From the NCBI RefSeq assembly GCF_001712755.1, contig NZ_MDKC01000004.1:114242-178241 (forward strand): a stretch of DNA of 64,000 nucleotides, given 5' to 3'. The notes beneath the pieces were generated by a model. That model was not told the DNA's origin. It worked only from the letters and a program-made list of their open reading frames with translations, and ran no database searches. This DNA comes from Gottfriedia luciferensis. Lineage in GTDB: Bacteria; Bacillota; Bacilli; Bacillales; Bacillaceae_G. The translations under genes and the position numbers were made by a program. How positions within the stretch are numbered: position 1 is the stretch's first letter; each line of letters starts with the position of its first letter. This document shows, piece by piece, positions 55,323 through 64,000 of the stretch.

Positions 55323-58300
55323 ATGTTAAAAAGAACGGGTAATAGTAAACTAGTAAAAGGCTTATCTGTAGCAGTTTTATCATCTAGTTTTGTATTAGGT
55401 TCATTAGGTCATGTATCTAATATAACGAAAGCTGAAAATGCTTCAACAGCAGAATCAATTTTAGCTAAATTAACTCCACAGCAAAGAGAAGCATTGCAGA
55501 AGCTTTCATCTACTGATCAATCAGGACTTTTTCTAGATTCAAGTGTGAACATAAATAGTCCGGAAACTGTTTCTGTTATTGTTTCATTTAAACAAAAGCC
55601 ACAAAAAATTGCTGTATTAGAAGCAGCTTTAAAGGGTGAAGCTTTATCAGAGGAAAAAGCGAAAATTAATGCAAATGCTGATCATTCAATGTTTAAAGAA
55701 GATTTGAGCTCTTTATTTAAAACAAAAGCTGATGGCGACTATAAAATTAAACGAGAATATAAACATGCTTTTAACGGGGTAGCTTTGGAAGTCCCTGCTA
55801 ATAAGCTACAAAAACTAATGAAATCAACAGCAGTACAAGCTATTTATAGTGACGCAACAGTTAAGTCAGAACTTCCAGTTGAAGGAAAGGAAGCAACATC
55901 GAATTCAACTGGTAAAGGAATGGCAGACGAGCGTACTTATCTTAAAATTGATAAATTACATCAAGAAGGTTATACAGGTAAAGGAGTAAAGGTAGCTGTT
56001 CTTGATACTGGTATTGATTACAACCACCCTGACATTAAAGAAGCATTTAAAGGTGGATACGATTTCGTTGATAATGATAATGATCCGATGGAAACAAGCT
56101 ATGCTGATTGGGTAAAGGCTGGTAAGCCAGGAGGAACTTCAGGTGCAGCAAGTTATGTAACGGAACATGGAACGCATGTATCTGGAACAATTGTGGGTCA
56201 AGGGAAAAATGAAAGTGAGTACGCGACAACTGGTATTGCTCCAGACGCTGACCTTTATGTATATCGTGTATTAGGACCGGGTGGAAGTGGTACAACTGAA
56301 AATATCATTGCAGGAATTGACCAAGCAGTTGCTGACGGAATGGATGTTATGAACCTTTCATTAGGTGCAAATTACAATGATCCACTACTTGCTGAGAGTA
56401 TTGCGATTAATAATGCCGTACTAAGTGGCGTAACAGCAGTAGTTGCTGCTGGTAATACAGGGAATAAAATGTATACATTAGGATCCCCAGGAACTGCAGC
56501 TTTAGCGTTAACAGTCGGAGCTAGTGATGTACCAATTACAACAATGTCTGCTAAAGGTTCAATGGATAACGTATCTGCTAATTTACAATTAATGGCAAAT
56601 GGTTATGGAGATGACATTACAAAACTAAAAGGACAAACTTTACCGGTAGTAGATGTAAATCTAGGAGAAGCATACACTGGTAAAGATGTTAAAGGCAAAA
56701 TTGTTTTAATGAGCCGTGGTACTTATACATTGGATTCTAAAATTGCTGTAGCTAAATCACAAGGTGCAGTTGCGGTTTTAATGTACAATGATAATCCAAC
56801 TGAAGGATTTATTCCAAGCTACTTAGGTGAAGGTGTAAATTTCATCCCATCATTTAGTTTATCAAATGCTGAGGGTCTTGCATTAAAACAAAAATTACAA
56901 TCAGGCTCAGCTAATTTTACGATCTCAGATATGAGTGAAGTAAAAACGCAAGGAGATACTATAGCAGACTTTAGTTCAAGAGGACCTGCTAGATTAACAT
57001 ACGATATTAAGCCAGAAATCACTGCACCAGGTGTGAGTGTGCTATCAACTGTACCTGGATTTATTAATAATCCTGATAATCCGACAGATTACAAAAATGC
57101 GTATCAACGTATGTCAGGTACATCAATGGCTACTCCATTTACGACTGGTGTTGCAGCCTTATTAAAACAAGCTAACCATAGCTTACAACCAGAAGATATA
57201 AAAGCGATTTTAATGAATTCAGCAGATTCATTAAGCAAGCCATACAGTGTGTTTGAACAAGGTGCGGGACGAATTGATCCGTATAATGCAATCCATTCAT
57301 CAATTGAAATTAAAGTACAAGAAAAAACGCCAATGATCGTTAATGGAAAAGAAAAACAAATTAATGAAGATACAGGAGCGCTAAGCTTTGGGAATGTAGC
57401 TTTTGATGGAAAAGATTATTCAGATTCGCGTTCTGTCACATTAATGAACAGAGGCGAAAAGACGAAAACATTTGATGTAAAAGTTAATTTCCAATCGAAT
57501 CTACGCGGTTCAAAAGATGCAGTAGCAAACGGTGTAACAGTACAGTCCCCAGCATCAGTTACGTTAAAAGGAATTAGCCAAAAGAAAACAAATATTACAT
57601 TAAATATTCCTAAAACAGCTGAAAAAGGAATTTATGAAGGATATGTAGTTTATACAAATAAAGATAATCCATCTGAAACATATCGAGTCCCATTTGGTGT
57701 ACATTTTGTAGAAAAAGGATTCCAAGACTTAAGTATTACTCGTCAAGCTATGACGACTGATCGAAATAATTTAAATAGTCCATTATTTAATCCTTTTTTA
57801 AGCGCTAAATTCTCATTAAAGTCGCATATGAGATATATCGATGTAGTTTTAACTGATGCAGTAACTGGTCAGGATTTAGGTATTATGAATACATTCGACG
57901 GTGTTTCATTTGACGAAGGTGTACAATACACAATTTCAGCTGGACAAGGCGTCTACTATCCATTTACAAATGATGTAAATAATCCAATTAGTTCAAAAGC
58001 AGCTTTAGCAAAAGAAGGATTATACAAAGTAAAACTAATCGGCTATGATGATGCAGGAAATTCATATACGATCTCACAAGATTTATTAGTTGATACGACA
58101 ATGCCAAATCAATTCGATATACACGTAGAAGGTGAAAAAGAAGGAAGTCCATTTATTGAGTATAAAGAAGATCAAAAGTCAATTCCGTATACTGCTAAAA
58201 TCACTGATAAGTCAGTTGAGATCATGAATGCAGCGGGCATAAAAGCAGACCAATCTACGAATACAATTGGTTATTTCTATAATAGTCCTTTTATGGGTGG

Positions 58301-59462
58301 AAAACTTGAATTAGACGAAAATGGAAATGCTGCCAAAGATGAAATTGAAATGGTACCAAGTCTTGCAACGTCATCACTTCGATTCATTGGAGGAGACTTA
58401 GCATCAAATGCATTTGGTGATAAACAGTATTACTTCGTAAAAGAAGGAACGCAATATGTTTACGGCCAACCAAATGCTAAAACTAGATTAAATAAACTTA
58501 TTACACATCCTGGCGAGACAAATACAATTACACTTACTGCTAATAATGTAAGCAAATTAAAACAAGCGCTATATAGTTTTACGACGAATATTGCTGATAC
58601 AAATATCGTGGGTATTACATTAAATCCTGCAGCGGCGAAACTTGGTGGACAATTAAATGTGACAACGACAAATCCATCTAGTACAACTGTTAAATCTGAC
58701 GTTAATGTAACGTTTGATGGTTCAAAAGAAGTATCAGGTGATCTACCAATGGTTGACGTGACGATTAAAATACCAGATATGAAGGATGTATATACTACTT
58801 CTAGCTTTAGAACAGTTACATCAACTTTTACAAGTGTTGATAATGTAATAACGAAACCATTTACTTATATTGCACCAATCTCTATTTTGCCAAGTTTCTC
58901 AAGCGTAATTAGTTATATTCACCCTGAAAGCTTCCAAAATGCGGATGGAACTCTGAAAAAAGCAGATTATACAAAAATCGGTGCAAATGTAACAATTGTA
59001 GATAGTAAAGGAAAATCTTACACAGGTACAATGGATAGCATTGGACAGTTCTATATTACTGGCTTACCGGTTACGAAGGACGAATTTACAGTAATCACAG
59101 ATATTCCTGGTCACTTTAATACGTACGGTAAATTTGACAGAGTTTACAACACGATGGATGGTTTTATGTACGGAATTGGTAAGAGAATCGGTACAGAAAC
59201 TGTAGACAAAGCAACTGCAGGAGATATTAATAAAGATAATGTAATCGATCTTAATGACGCGTTAGCAATTGAGACATACTGGGGTACTAACAAACGTTCA
59301 GCTGACATCAACTTTGATGGAACAGTTGATGCAAAGGACTTTGCATTTGTAGAAAAGAACTATTTAATGCAAAACCCAGCTGTAGATAATGCGCCAAAAC
59401 CAGTGAAGAATTCAAAAGGTAAGACAATTGATACGATTAAAAGTGAATTAGGCATTCAATAA
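55323..59462 (+). CDS. Secreted subtilisin-like protease with dockerin domain (copy 4)
   Basis: 1379 residues, the closest relative of copy 3. A signal peptide (ending ITKAEN) is followed by a propeptide and the triad Asp228 (VLDTGIDYNHPDI), His285 and Ser601. The PA insertion, beta-rich region, dockerin from about 1299 (DINKDNVIDLND and DINFDGTVDAKD) and tail IDTIKSELGIQ are all present. No stop or frameshift interrupts it, so it should be active. GGGGGAAG precedes ATG 55323. It is the last gene of the plus-strand protease block. Confidence 0.94.
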   Translation: MLKRTGNSKLVKGLSVAVLSSSFVLGSLGHVSNITKAENASTAESILAKLTPQQREALQKLSSTDQSGLFLDSSVNINSPETVSVIVSFKQKPQKIAVLEAALKGEALSEEKAKINANADHSMFKEDLSSLFKTKADGDYKIKREYKHAFNGVALEVPANKLQKLMKSTAVQAIYSDATVKSELPVEGKEATSNSTGKGMADERTYLKIDKLHQEGYTGKGVKVAVLDTGIDYNHPDIKEAFKGGYDFVDNDNDPMETSYADWVKAGKPGGTSGAASYVTEHGTHVSGTIVGQGKNESEYATTGIAPDADLYVYRVLGPGGSGTTENIIAGIDQAVADGMDVMNLSLGANYNDPLLAESIAINNAVLSGVTAVVAAGNTGNKMYTLGSPGTAALALTVGASDVPITTMSAKGSMDNVSANLQLMANGYGDDITKLKGQTLPVVDVNLGEAYTGKDVKGKIVLMSRGTYTLDSKIAVAKSQGAVAVLMYNDNPTEGFIPSYLGEGVNFIPSFSLSNAEGLALKQKLQSGSANFTISDMSEVKTQGDTIADFSSRGPARLTYDIKPEITAPGVSVLSTVPGFINNPDNPTDYKNAYQRMSGTSMATPFTTGVAALLKQANHSLQPEDIKAILMNSADSLSKPYSVFEQGAGRIDPYNAIHSSIEIKVQEKTPMIVNGKEKQINEDTGALSFGNVAFDGKDYSDSRSVTLMNRGEKTKTFDVKVNFQSNLRGSKDAVANGVTVQSPASVTLKGISQKKTNITLNIPKTAEKGIYEGYVVYTNKDNPSETYRVPFGVHFVEKGFQDLSITRQAMTTDRNNLNSPLFNPFLSAKFSLKSHMRYIDVVLTDAVTGQDLGIMNTFDGVSFDEGVQYTISAGQGVYYPFTNDVNNPISSKAALAKEGLYKVKLIGYDDAGNSYTISQDLLVDTTMPNQFDIHVEGEKEGSPFIEYKEDQKSIPYTAKITDKSVEIMNAAGIKADQSTNTIGYFYNSPFMGGKLELDENGNAAKDEIEMVPSLATSSLRFIGGDLASNAFGDKQYYFVKEGTQYVYGQPNAKTRLNKLITHPGETNTITLTANNVSKLKQALYSFTTNIADTNIVGITLNPAAAKLGGQLNVTTTNPSSTTVKSDVNVTFDGSKEVSGDLPMVDVTIKIPDMKDVYTTSSFRTVTSTFTSVDNVITKPFTYIAPISILPSFSSVISYIHPESFQNADGTLKKADYTKIGANVTIVDSKGKSYTGTMDSIGQFYITGLPVTKDEFTVITDIPGHFNTYGKFDRVYNTMDGFMYGIGKRIGTETVDKATAGDINKDNVIDLNDALAIETYWGTNKRSADINFDGTVDAKDFAFVEKNYLMQNPAVDNAPKPVKNSKGKTIDTIKSELGIQ

Positions 59463-59509
59463 ACGAGCAAGTTTTGAGTAAAGTAAGCAATTTATTTAAC
59501 TGTTAATAA

Positions 59510-59554
59510 GGGTTGTCTCATTAGTCAAAGTACTTTTGAGGCAGCCTTTTTATT
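59510..59554 (+). terminator. Terminator after subtilase 4
   Basis: GGTTGTCTCA pairs with TGAGGCAGCC, followed by TTTTTATT; a duplicate of the terminator at 54955. Confidence 0.75.
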
Positions 59555-59560
59555 GTAATA

Positions 59561-59614
59561 AAAAAGGGATGTCTCATAGTTAAAATTCCAACTGATGAGA
59601 CATCACCTTTATTT
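59561..59614 (-). terminator. Terminator of the hxlR-type gene
   Basis: GATGTCTCAT pairs with ATGAGACATC. On the minus strand it ends in a run of U, 50-60 bp after the stop codon of the regulator. Confidence 0.7.
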
Positions 59615-59667
59615 GTATTTGAATGCTAAAAAATTATTAAAAGGCGAAGCAAAAACAAAAACCATTA

Positions 59668-59982
59668 TTAATCGATCGTTGTCCAATCTTGCGACCATTT
59701 CATTAATTCCTTAATTACTGGTTCTAAAGCCAGTCCTTTTTCTGTCAAAGAATATTCGATTCGAACTGGAGTTTCTGGGTAAACATCTCGTTTTACAATA
59801 CCTGCTTGTTCTAAATCCTTTAGTCTTTCTGAAAGGACGCGCCCACTAATTGGCAAAGTTGATTCGATTGTACAAAATCGTTGTGATCCAGAAAGAAGTT
59901 GAAAAATTATAAGAATTGCCCAGCGTTTACTAATTAATTCTACGCTTTTTTCAAACCGAGGGCATAATAAAGAAAAATCCAT
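59668..59982 (-). CDS. HxlR family transcriptional regulator
   Basis: 104 residues, one winged-helix domain. The family start CPRFEKSVELISKRWAILIIFQLL contains the conserved Cys7, and GRVLSERLKDLEQAGIVKRDVYPETPVRIEYSLTEKG forms the recognition helix and wing. Several members sense electrophiles, formaldehyde or quinones through this Cys. It is divergent from the flavin monooxygenase gene, with a 9-bp inverted repeat between them, so it probably regulates the monooxygenase-RibA-RibD-HAD operon. Confidence 0.87.
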   Translation of the reverse strand: MDFSLLCPRFEKSVELISKRWAILIIFQLLSGSQRFCTIESTLPISGRVLSERLKDLEQAGIVKRDVYPETPVRIEYSLTEKGLALEPVIKELMKWSQDWTTID

Positions 59983-60064
59983 TTAAAACCACCTCACCTA
60001 TATCCATATTATAACTAAATTTGTATTAATAACAAGATTACGATACATAAATTTATTACTTGAC

Positions 60065-60091
60065 GTAAGTTTATTACTAAATTAAACTTAC
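60065..60091. promoter_or_regulatory. Putative HxlR operator
   Basis: GTAAGTTTA (60065-60073) and TAAACTTAC (60083-60091) form a perfect 9-bp inverted repeat with a 9-nt spacer, in the middle of the divergent intergenic region. Confidence 0.5.
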
Positions 60092-60159
60092 TTACATAAA
60101 GTAACTAAATAATTTTTTTAGAAAAATAATAAATGTCTATAAATAGGTGGCAAAACAAC

Positions 60160-61254
60160 ATGAATATGAATACAGATGTATGTATTGTAGGTGCAGGACC
60201 AGGTGGTGCACTATTAGCATATTTACTTGCAAAAAATAATATTTCGACAGTCCTTGTGGAACGACATAGCGGAATTGATAAAGAATTTAGAGGGGAACAT
60301 CTAAATTCTGATGGTGAACAAATATTAAAAAAACATCATCTTTATGAAAAAGTAAAAGAATACGGACTACTGCTAATGGATCGTGTGGAATATTGGAAAC
60401 ATAATAAAGTAATAAAAAGTATTTTTCCATCACAAGGTTCAAAACATGTTGGTATGCATGTTCCACAAAATCATTTATTAAATGTTATTTTAAACGAAGC
60501 AAATAAATATGAAAACTTTAAGCTTTTAATGGGCACACGTGTGTCTAAATTAATAGAAGATCAAGATGGTCGCTATATTGGTGTTAAAGCAATAAGGAAT
60601 GGTACTGAAGTAACAATTAATAGTTCGATTATAATTGGTGCCGACGGTCGATTTTCAACAATCCGTAAATTAGCAAATATACAAACGGATATTATAAAAC
60701 ATGGATATGATTTACTTTGGGCTAAAGTACCAAGACCAGCAAGTTGGGATCCAACAGTTAGATTAACCTTGATTAATAAACAACAATTGGCTTTGTTTAC
60801 TCAAGCAGGAGGGTTTATTCAAATTGGATGGAATATAGAAGAAGGTTCTTTTCCAATCTTAAGAAATAAATCTTTCAATCCCTTTGTAAACCAGCTAATC
60901 GAAGCATTTCCAGAACTGACTGAAACTGTTCAGGAAAATATAAAATCTTGGAACGATTTTGTATTATTAAATGTTCAAAGTAGCCGTAGCAAAACATGGG
61001 TAAAAGACGGCTTAATTATAATGGGAGATGCGGCACATACGATGAGTCCTACTGCTGCACTTGGTGTAAATATTGCAATGAAAGATGCAGATATTTTAGC
61101 AGAAATCATTCAAGATGCTATTCGAAACAAAGATACTAGTACAATAGTGTTAAAGAAATTTGAACATGCAAGACGAGAAGAAGTTGAAAGCTTACAAAAG
61201 CAACAACTAACACAGGAAAGTACTTTTAAACATCACTTTGATGTGATTAGATAA
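60160..61254 (+). CDS. FAD-dependent monooxygenase
   Basis: 364 residues from ATG 60160, with AGGTGG at 60145-60150; an earlier ATG at 60133 lacks a site. The dinucleotide fold is VCIVGAGPGGALLAYLL. The second flavin motif is GDAAHTMSPTAALGVNIAMKDADIL (Asp290), as in the p-hydroxybenzoate hydroxylase group. It should hydroxylate an aromatic or heteroaromatic substrate with NAD(P)H and oxygen. Genes for early riboflavin synthesis follow, so they may supply its cofactor or its substrate. It is divergent from an HxlR regulator. Confidence 0.87.
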   Translation: MNMNTDVCIVGAGPGGALLAYLLAKNNISTVLVERHSGIDKEFRGEHLNSDGEQILKKHHLYEKVKEYGLLLMDRVEYWKHNKVIKSIFPSQGSKHVGMHVPQNHLLNVILNEANKYENFKLLMGTRVSKLIEDQDGRYIGVKAIRNGTEVTINSSIIIGADGRFSTIRKLANIQTDIIKHGYDLLWAKVPRPASWDPTVRLTLINKQQLALFTQAGGFIQIGWNIEEGSFPILRNKSFNPFVNQLIEAFPELTETVQENIKSWNDFVLLNVQSSRSKTWVKDGLIIMGDAAHTMSPTAALGVNIAMKDADILAEIIQDAIRNKDTSTIVLKKFEHARREEVESLQKQQLTQESTFKHHFDVIR

Positions 61255-61345
61255 GAATGCCTTTTAAGTTTAAAAATGGACAAGTAAAAATTAAGAATTT
61301 TATTATATCAATATGAAATCGTGTAAGAAAACAGGAGGAAGCCTC

Positions 61346-62107
61346 ATGATCAATGAAAAAGTAGTTTCTCTATTAAAAGAGAAAATTAATGTAATAAAAA
61401 ATAATGATAAATCAATTTATTTAGTTGGACCAATTAAACTTCCAGTAAATTTAGATGGAGAAACAGTTATTTTTCAATGGTATTGTTGGCTACGCTGTGA
61501 GGATATTGAAGGAGATTTTTGTAGCGATGGATCATATAACACTGAAAAAATTATTAGTAAATTAGCTTCATCAAATTTAGCAGAAATGCAACAATCAAGC
61601 GTATTAGTTTATGGTGACTTTGAAAATTCAGAGGATGCACTAATTCGAATGCATAGTATTTGTCATACAGGTGATATTTTTGGAAGTAAACGTTGTGATT
61701 GTGGATTCCAATTAAAAGAAGCAATGAAAATGATTTCTTCAAATGAATCAGGTGCATTATTTTATTTAGCAAACCATGAAGGAAGAGGAATCGGTTTATT
61801 TAGTAAAGCAATGGCATATGTTCTTCAAGAGCAAGGATATGATACTGTTGAGGCAAATGAAGAGCTTGGTTTTGTAGATGATGCACGAAACTATGAAGAT
61901 GCTATTCGAGTATTAAAAACACTTCGCTCAAAGCAGGTTACTTTAATTACAAACAACCCAAGAAAATTGGATGCCCTTCAAAAATCTGGAGCTAATTTAT
62001 CTGGAAGAATTCAATTATGGGGAGACAAATCAAAGTATAACGAAAAGTATTTAGAGACTAAAATTGTTCGTTCTGGTCATTTTAAAGGAGGACGTACAAG
62101 TGAGTAA
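61346..62107 (+). CDS. ribA: GTP cyclohydrolase II (stand-alone)
   Basis: 253 residues from ATG 61346 behind AGGAGGAAG. The zinc-binding cysteines are Cys106, Cys117 and Cys119 in CHTGDIFGSKRCDCG, and the GTP-binding motif is NHEGRGIGLFSKAMAYVLQEQG. The usual fused DHBP synthase domain is absent, and the N-terminal about 90 residues are divergent. It opens GTP to 2,5-diamino-6-ribosylamino-pyrimidinone phosphate, the first step of riboflavin and of some pyrimidine-derived natural products. It overlaps ribD by 8 bp. Confidence 0.9.
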   Translation: MINEKVVSLLKEKINVIKNNDKSIYLVGPIKLPVNLDGETVIFQWYCWLRCEDIEGDFCSDGSYNTEKIISKLASSNLAEMQQSSVLVYGDFENSEDALIRMHSICHTGDIFGSKRCDCGFQLKEAMKMISSNESGALFYLANHEGRGIGLFSKAMAYVLQEQGYDTVEANEELGFVDDARNYEDAIRVLKTLRSKQVTLITNNPRKLDALQKSGANLSGRIQLWGDKSKYNEKYLETKIVRSGHFKGGRTSE

Positions 62108-63197
62108 TCATGAATTTTATATGAATTTAGCTATTCAAAATGCCATAGCTACGAAAGGTCAAACCGACCCCAATCCATTAGTAGGATCTGTAATCGTAAA
62201 TGATAATCGGATTGTTGGAATTGGTGCTCACCTAAAAGCCGGTGAACCTCATGCTGAAATTAATGCGCTTAGAATGGCAGGCGATAAAGCTGAAGGTGGA
62301 ACAATTTATGTAACGCTTGAGCCATGCTCTCATCATGGTCGAACTGGTCCATGTGCAGAGGCGATTGTACGTGCAGGCTTGAAAAAAGTTGTTGTTGCTA
62401 CACTTGACCCAAATCCGCTAGTTGCAGGAAGAGGAGTAAAAATTCTTCAAGATGCGGGAATTGAAGTAACCATCGGAGTTTGCGAAGAGCAATCGATCAA
62501 AATGAATGAAGTATTTAACAAATATATTGTTAAAAACATTCCTTTTGTCGTAATGAAATCAGCGTCTACATTAGATGGGAAGATTGCTACCCATTCTTCT
62601 GATAGTAAATGGATCACTTCAGCGGAGGCTCGAAATGATGTTCATCAATTAAGAAATGAAATTGGCGCGATTTTAGTTGGCGTTAACACAGTTTTAAAAG
62701 ATAATCCAGAATTAACTACTAGAATTCCAAACGGTCGTAATCCAGTACGAGTGATTCTCGATTCAACTTTAAAAATTCCTTTAGAATCAAAAGTAGTATC
62801 AGATCAGCAAGCTGAAACATGGATATTCACAAGTCAAAAACACTCTGAACAGAAAAGAATAGAGTTAGAAAATTTAGGTGTAAAAGTATTTGTTACGAGC
62901 GATCTAAATCGAGTTGATTTAAATGAAATGCTAAAAATTCTAGGTGAACATTCAATCTCTTCTTTATTAGTAGAAGGTGGTGGGGAAGTGAATGCTTCCT
63001 TTATGAATCAAAATTTAGTTGATAAAGTGATTGTCTATTTAGCTCCTAAATTAATAGGTGGAAAAAATGCACCTACATTTTTAGAAGGTACTGGGATTGA
63101 TAAAATGGGACAAGCGATTGAACTTGAAGAAATCGAATTAACGAAAATTGGTCCTGATTATAAATTCATAGGCTATCCAAAATATACTACTTCATGA
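62100..63197 (+). CDS. ribD: Riboflavin biosynthesis deaminase/reductase
   Basis: 365 residues from GTG 62100, with AAAGGAGG at 62084-62091. The deaminase half has HAE (51-53) and PCSHHGRTGPC with Cys76 and Cys85 as zinc ligands. The reductase half starts near residue 150 (SASTLDGKIATHSSDSKWITS) and contains LLVEGGGEVNASF. It converts the RibA product to 5-amino-6-ribitylamino-uracil phosphate. There is no ribE, ribB or ribH beside it and no FMN riboswitch upstream, so it is a second, partial riboflavin set rather than the housekeeping operon. Confidence 0.92.
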   Translation: MSNHEFYMNLAIQNAIATKGQTDPNPLVGSVIVNDNRIVGIGAHLKAGEPHAEINALRMAGDKAEGGTIYVTLEPCSHHGRTGPCAEAIVRAGLKKVVVATLDPNPLVAGRGVKILQDAGIEVTIGVCEEQSIKMNEVFNKYIVKNIPFVVMKSASTLDGKIATHSSDSKWITSAEARNDVHQLRNEIGAILVGVNTVLKDNPELTTRIPNGRNPVRVILDSTLKIPLESKVVSDQQAETWIFTSQKHSEQKRIELENLGVKVFVTSDLNRVDLNEMLKILGEHSISSLLVEGGGEVNASFMNQNLVDKVIVYLAPKLIGGKNAPTFLEGTGIDKMGQAIELEEIELTKIGPDYKFIGYPKYTTS

Positions 63198-63212
63198 GGA
63201 AGGACTTTTAGA

Positions 63213-63782
63213 ATGAAATTCGGTTTCGATATTGACGATACTTTAATTGATTTAAGACAACATGCTTTTCACATTTATAATAAAAAATTAAATAAAAACA
63301 TCCCTATAGAAGCTTACAATGAATTAAAAACTGTTGAAATTCATGAACCTTTTGGCTTAACGGCAGAAGAAGGAAGCAAAATGTGGAAGAGTAATCTAGA
63401 AGAGACATACTTTACGACTTGTCCTCCATTTCCATATGCAGTTGAAACATTACAAGAATTAGAAAAGCAGGGACACGAAATTTATTATGTGACAGCAAGA
63501 AATAAAGAATATGGTGAACGAACAAAAGAATGGTTAATAAAAAACGGATTTCCAGTTCATCAAGATCGATTCTATTGTGGAATGAAAGATTTAGAAAAAA
63601 TTCATATAATAAAAGAATTAGGTTTAGATTACTATTTTGATGATAAACCAGAAATATTGAACACACTCTCAGAATTAACTTTAAAGGCATACGTGAAAGA
63701 TACTTCATATAATCGAGGATTGGACATCCCACGTATTACTTGCTGGTCAGAATTAAAGGATATTATTTTGAGTAATCAATAA
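63213..63782 (+). CDS. HAD-superfamily nucleotidase, YqfW/NT5C-like
   Basis: 189 residues. HAD motif I is FDIDDTLID near the N-terminus, motif II is in YYVTARNKEY, and the acidic motif is YYFDDKPEIL. It resembles 5'(3')-deoxyribonucleotidases and B. subtilis YqfW. Riboflavin synthesis needs an HAD phosphatase to remove the phosphate from the RibD product. Its position 15 bp after ribD makes that a plausible role here. GGAAGG precedes ATG 63213. Confidence 0.75.
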   Translation: MKFGFDIDDTLIDLRQHAFHIYNKKLNKNIPIEAYNELKTVEIHEPFGLTAEEGSKMWKSNLEETYFTTCPPFPYAVETLQELEKQGHEIYYVTARNKEYGERTKEWLIKNGFPVHQDRFYCGMKDLEKIHIIKELGLDYYFDDKPEILNTLSELTLKAYVKDTSYNRGLDIPRITCWSELKDIILSNQ

Positions 63783-63784
63783 AT

Positions 63785-63813
63785 AAAAAAACACCTTGAT
63801 AGGTGTTTTTTTA
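63785..63813 (+). terminator. Operon terminator
   Basis: AAAAACACCT pairs with AGGTGTTTTT, a 4-nt loop and T-rich tail. Confidence 0.8.
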
Positions 63814-64000
63814 TTTCACGATGTTGAAAAATAACCTTGTCAAGAAAATTACCAAATTTTCGTAAAAGGAGTAGAGTGATGTTGATTTCCACTACAGGAT
63901 GCTCGCTTTCCATGGGGCGAGACCTGAGCCTCCTCGGCAAGCCTGCGGGGTCTCAGCCTTCCCGCTAATCCCATAGGAGTCGAGCACCCCTCCGTTCCAA
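63814..64000. repeat. Bacillaceae GC-rich palindromic intergenic repeat, cut by the window end
   Basis: An AT-rich flank (63814-63888) shared with 28353-28427 is followed by a GC-rich palindromic core (GATTTCCACTACAGGATGCT... to ...GGAGTCGAGCACCCC). Nested arms are visible: GCTCG/CGAGC, ATGGG/CCCAT and GAGACC/GGTCTC. I recall very similar elements in many copies in Bacillaceae genomes. The function is unknown. The right end is outside the window. Confidence 0.7.

Noticed and set aside
56047..56295. Antisense frames inside the protease genes (several, including 56047-56295)
   Set aside because: They lack ribosome binding sites and are antisense shadows of conserved coding sequence.
60002..60159. 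FMN riboswitch ahead of the RibA/RibD genes
   Set aside because: None of the conserved FMN aptamer blocks is present. The region instead holds a simple inverted repeat suited to the HxlR protein.
1..64000. CRISPR array, tRNA, rRNA, prophage or complete insertion sequence
   Set aside because: No regularly spaced repeats, tRNA-like cloverleaf, rRNA sequence, phage structural genes or transposase were recognised.

Overview
The window is AT-rich, low-GC Firmicutes DNA. GGAGG-type ribosome binding sites, lipobox lipoproteins, a purine riboswitch, SpoVR remnants of a spore-former and an intergenic repeat common in Bacillaceae all point to a Bacillaceae species, possibly near Gottfriedia/Bacillus (a low-confidence guess). 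No rRNA, tRNA, CRISPR array, prophage or intact insertion sequence was seen.

Layout. 0-4.2 kb: the end of a sucrose-utilisation operon (GH32 hydrolase, fructokinase), a SpoVR gene remnant, two universal stress proteins and a DoxX protein. 4.2-10.8 kb: a large secreted dockerin-tagged subtilase behind a structured leader, a LysR regulator and a second SpoVR remnant. 10.8-14.5 kb: a MacAB-type efflux system (adaptor, ATPase, permease). 14.5-22.6 kb: a catabolic island with three M20-family amidohydrolases, a DMT transporter, a sodium symporter with its DUF3311 partner and an unusual regulator; a dyad operator occurs at two of its promoters. 22.6-28.2 kb: VanZ, an SPFH protein, a LysR fragment, and a molybdate-type binding protein with its divergent regulator but no ModBC. 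28.2-34.0 kb: a minus-strand operon (HD-domain dNTPase-like protein, cytochrome P450, alpha/beta hydrolase, MFS transporter, unknown protein) preceded by a clear guanine-class purine riboswitch and a leader terminator. 34.0-39.6 kb: acetoacetate-CoA ligase, a nuclease lipoprotein, small proteins and an esterase. 39.6-43.3 kb: a minimal WxL surface-protein locus with an Mga-like regulator. 43.3-59.6 kb: LysR and RRNPP-type regulators, then three more dockerin-tagged subtilases in tandem, the last two being a recent duplication with their terminators. 59.6-63.8 kb: an HxlR regulator divergent from a flavin monooxygenase, GTP cyclohydrolase II, RibD and an HAD phosphatase. The window ends inside a GC-rich Bacillaceae repeat.

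The strongest candidate for an undescribed system is the riboswitch-controlled HD/P450/hydrolase/MFS operon. Purine sensing together with a nucleotide hydrolase and an oxidase suggests production, salvage or detoxification of a purine-nucleoside-like compound. Second is the partial riboflavin pathway (RibA, RibD, HAD phosphatase, no RibE or RibH) coupled to a flavin monooxygenase, which could divert the pyrimidine intermediate. Third is the expanded family of dockerin subtilases, three of which share an unusual bipartite upstream motif.
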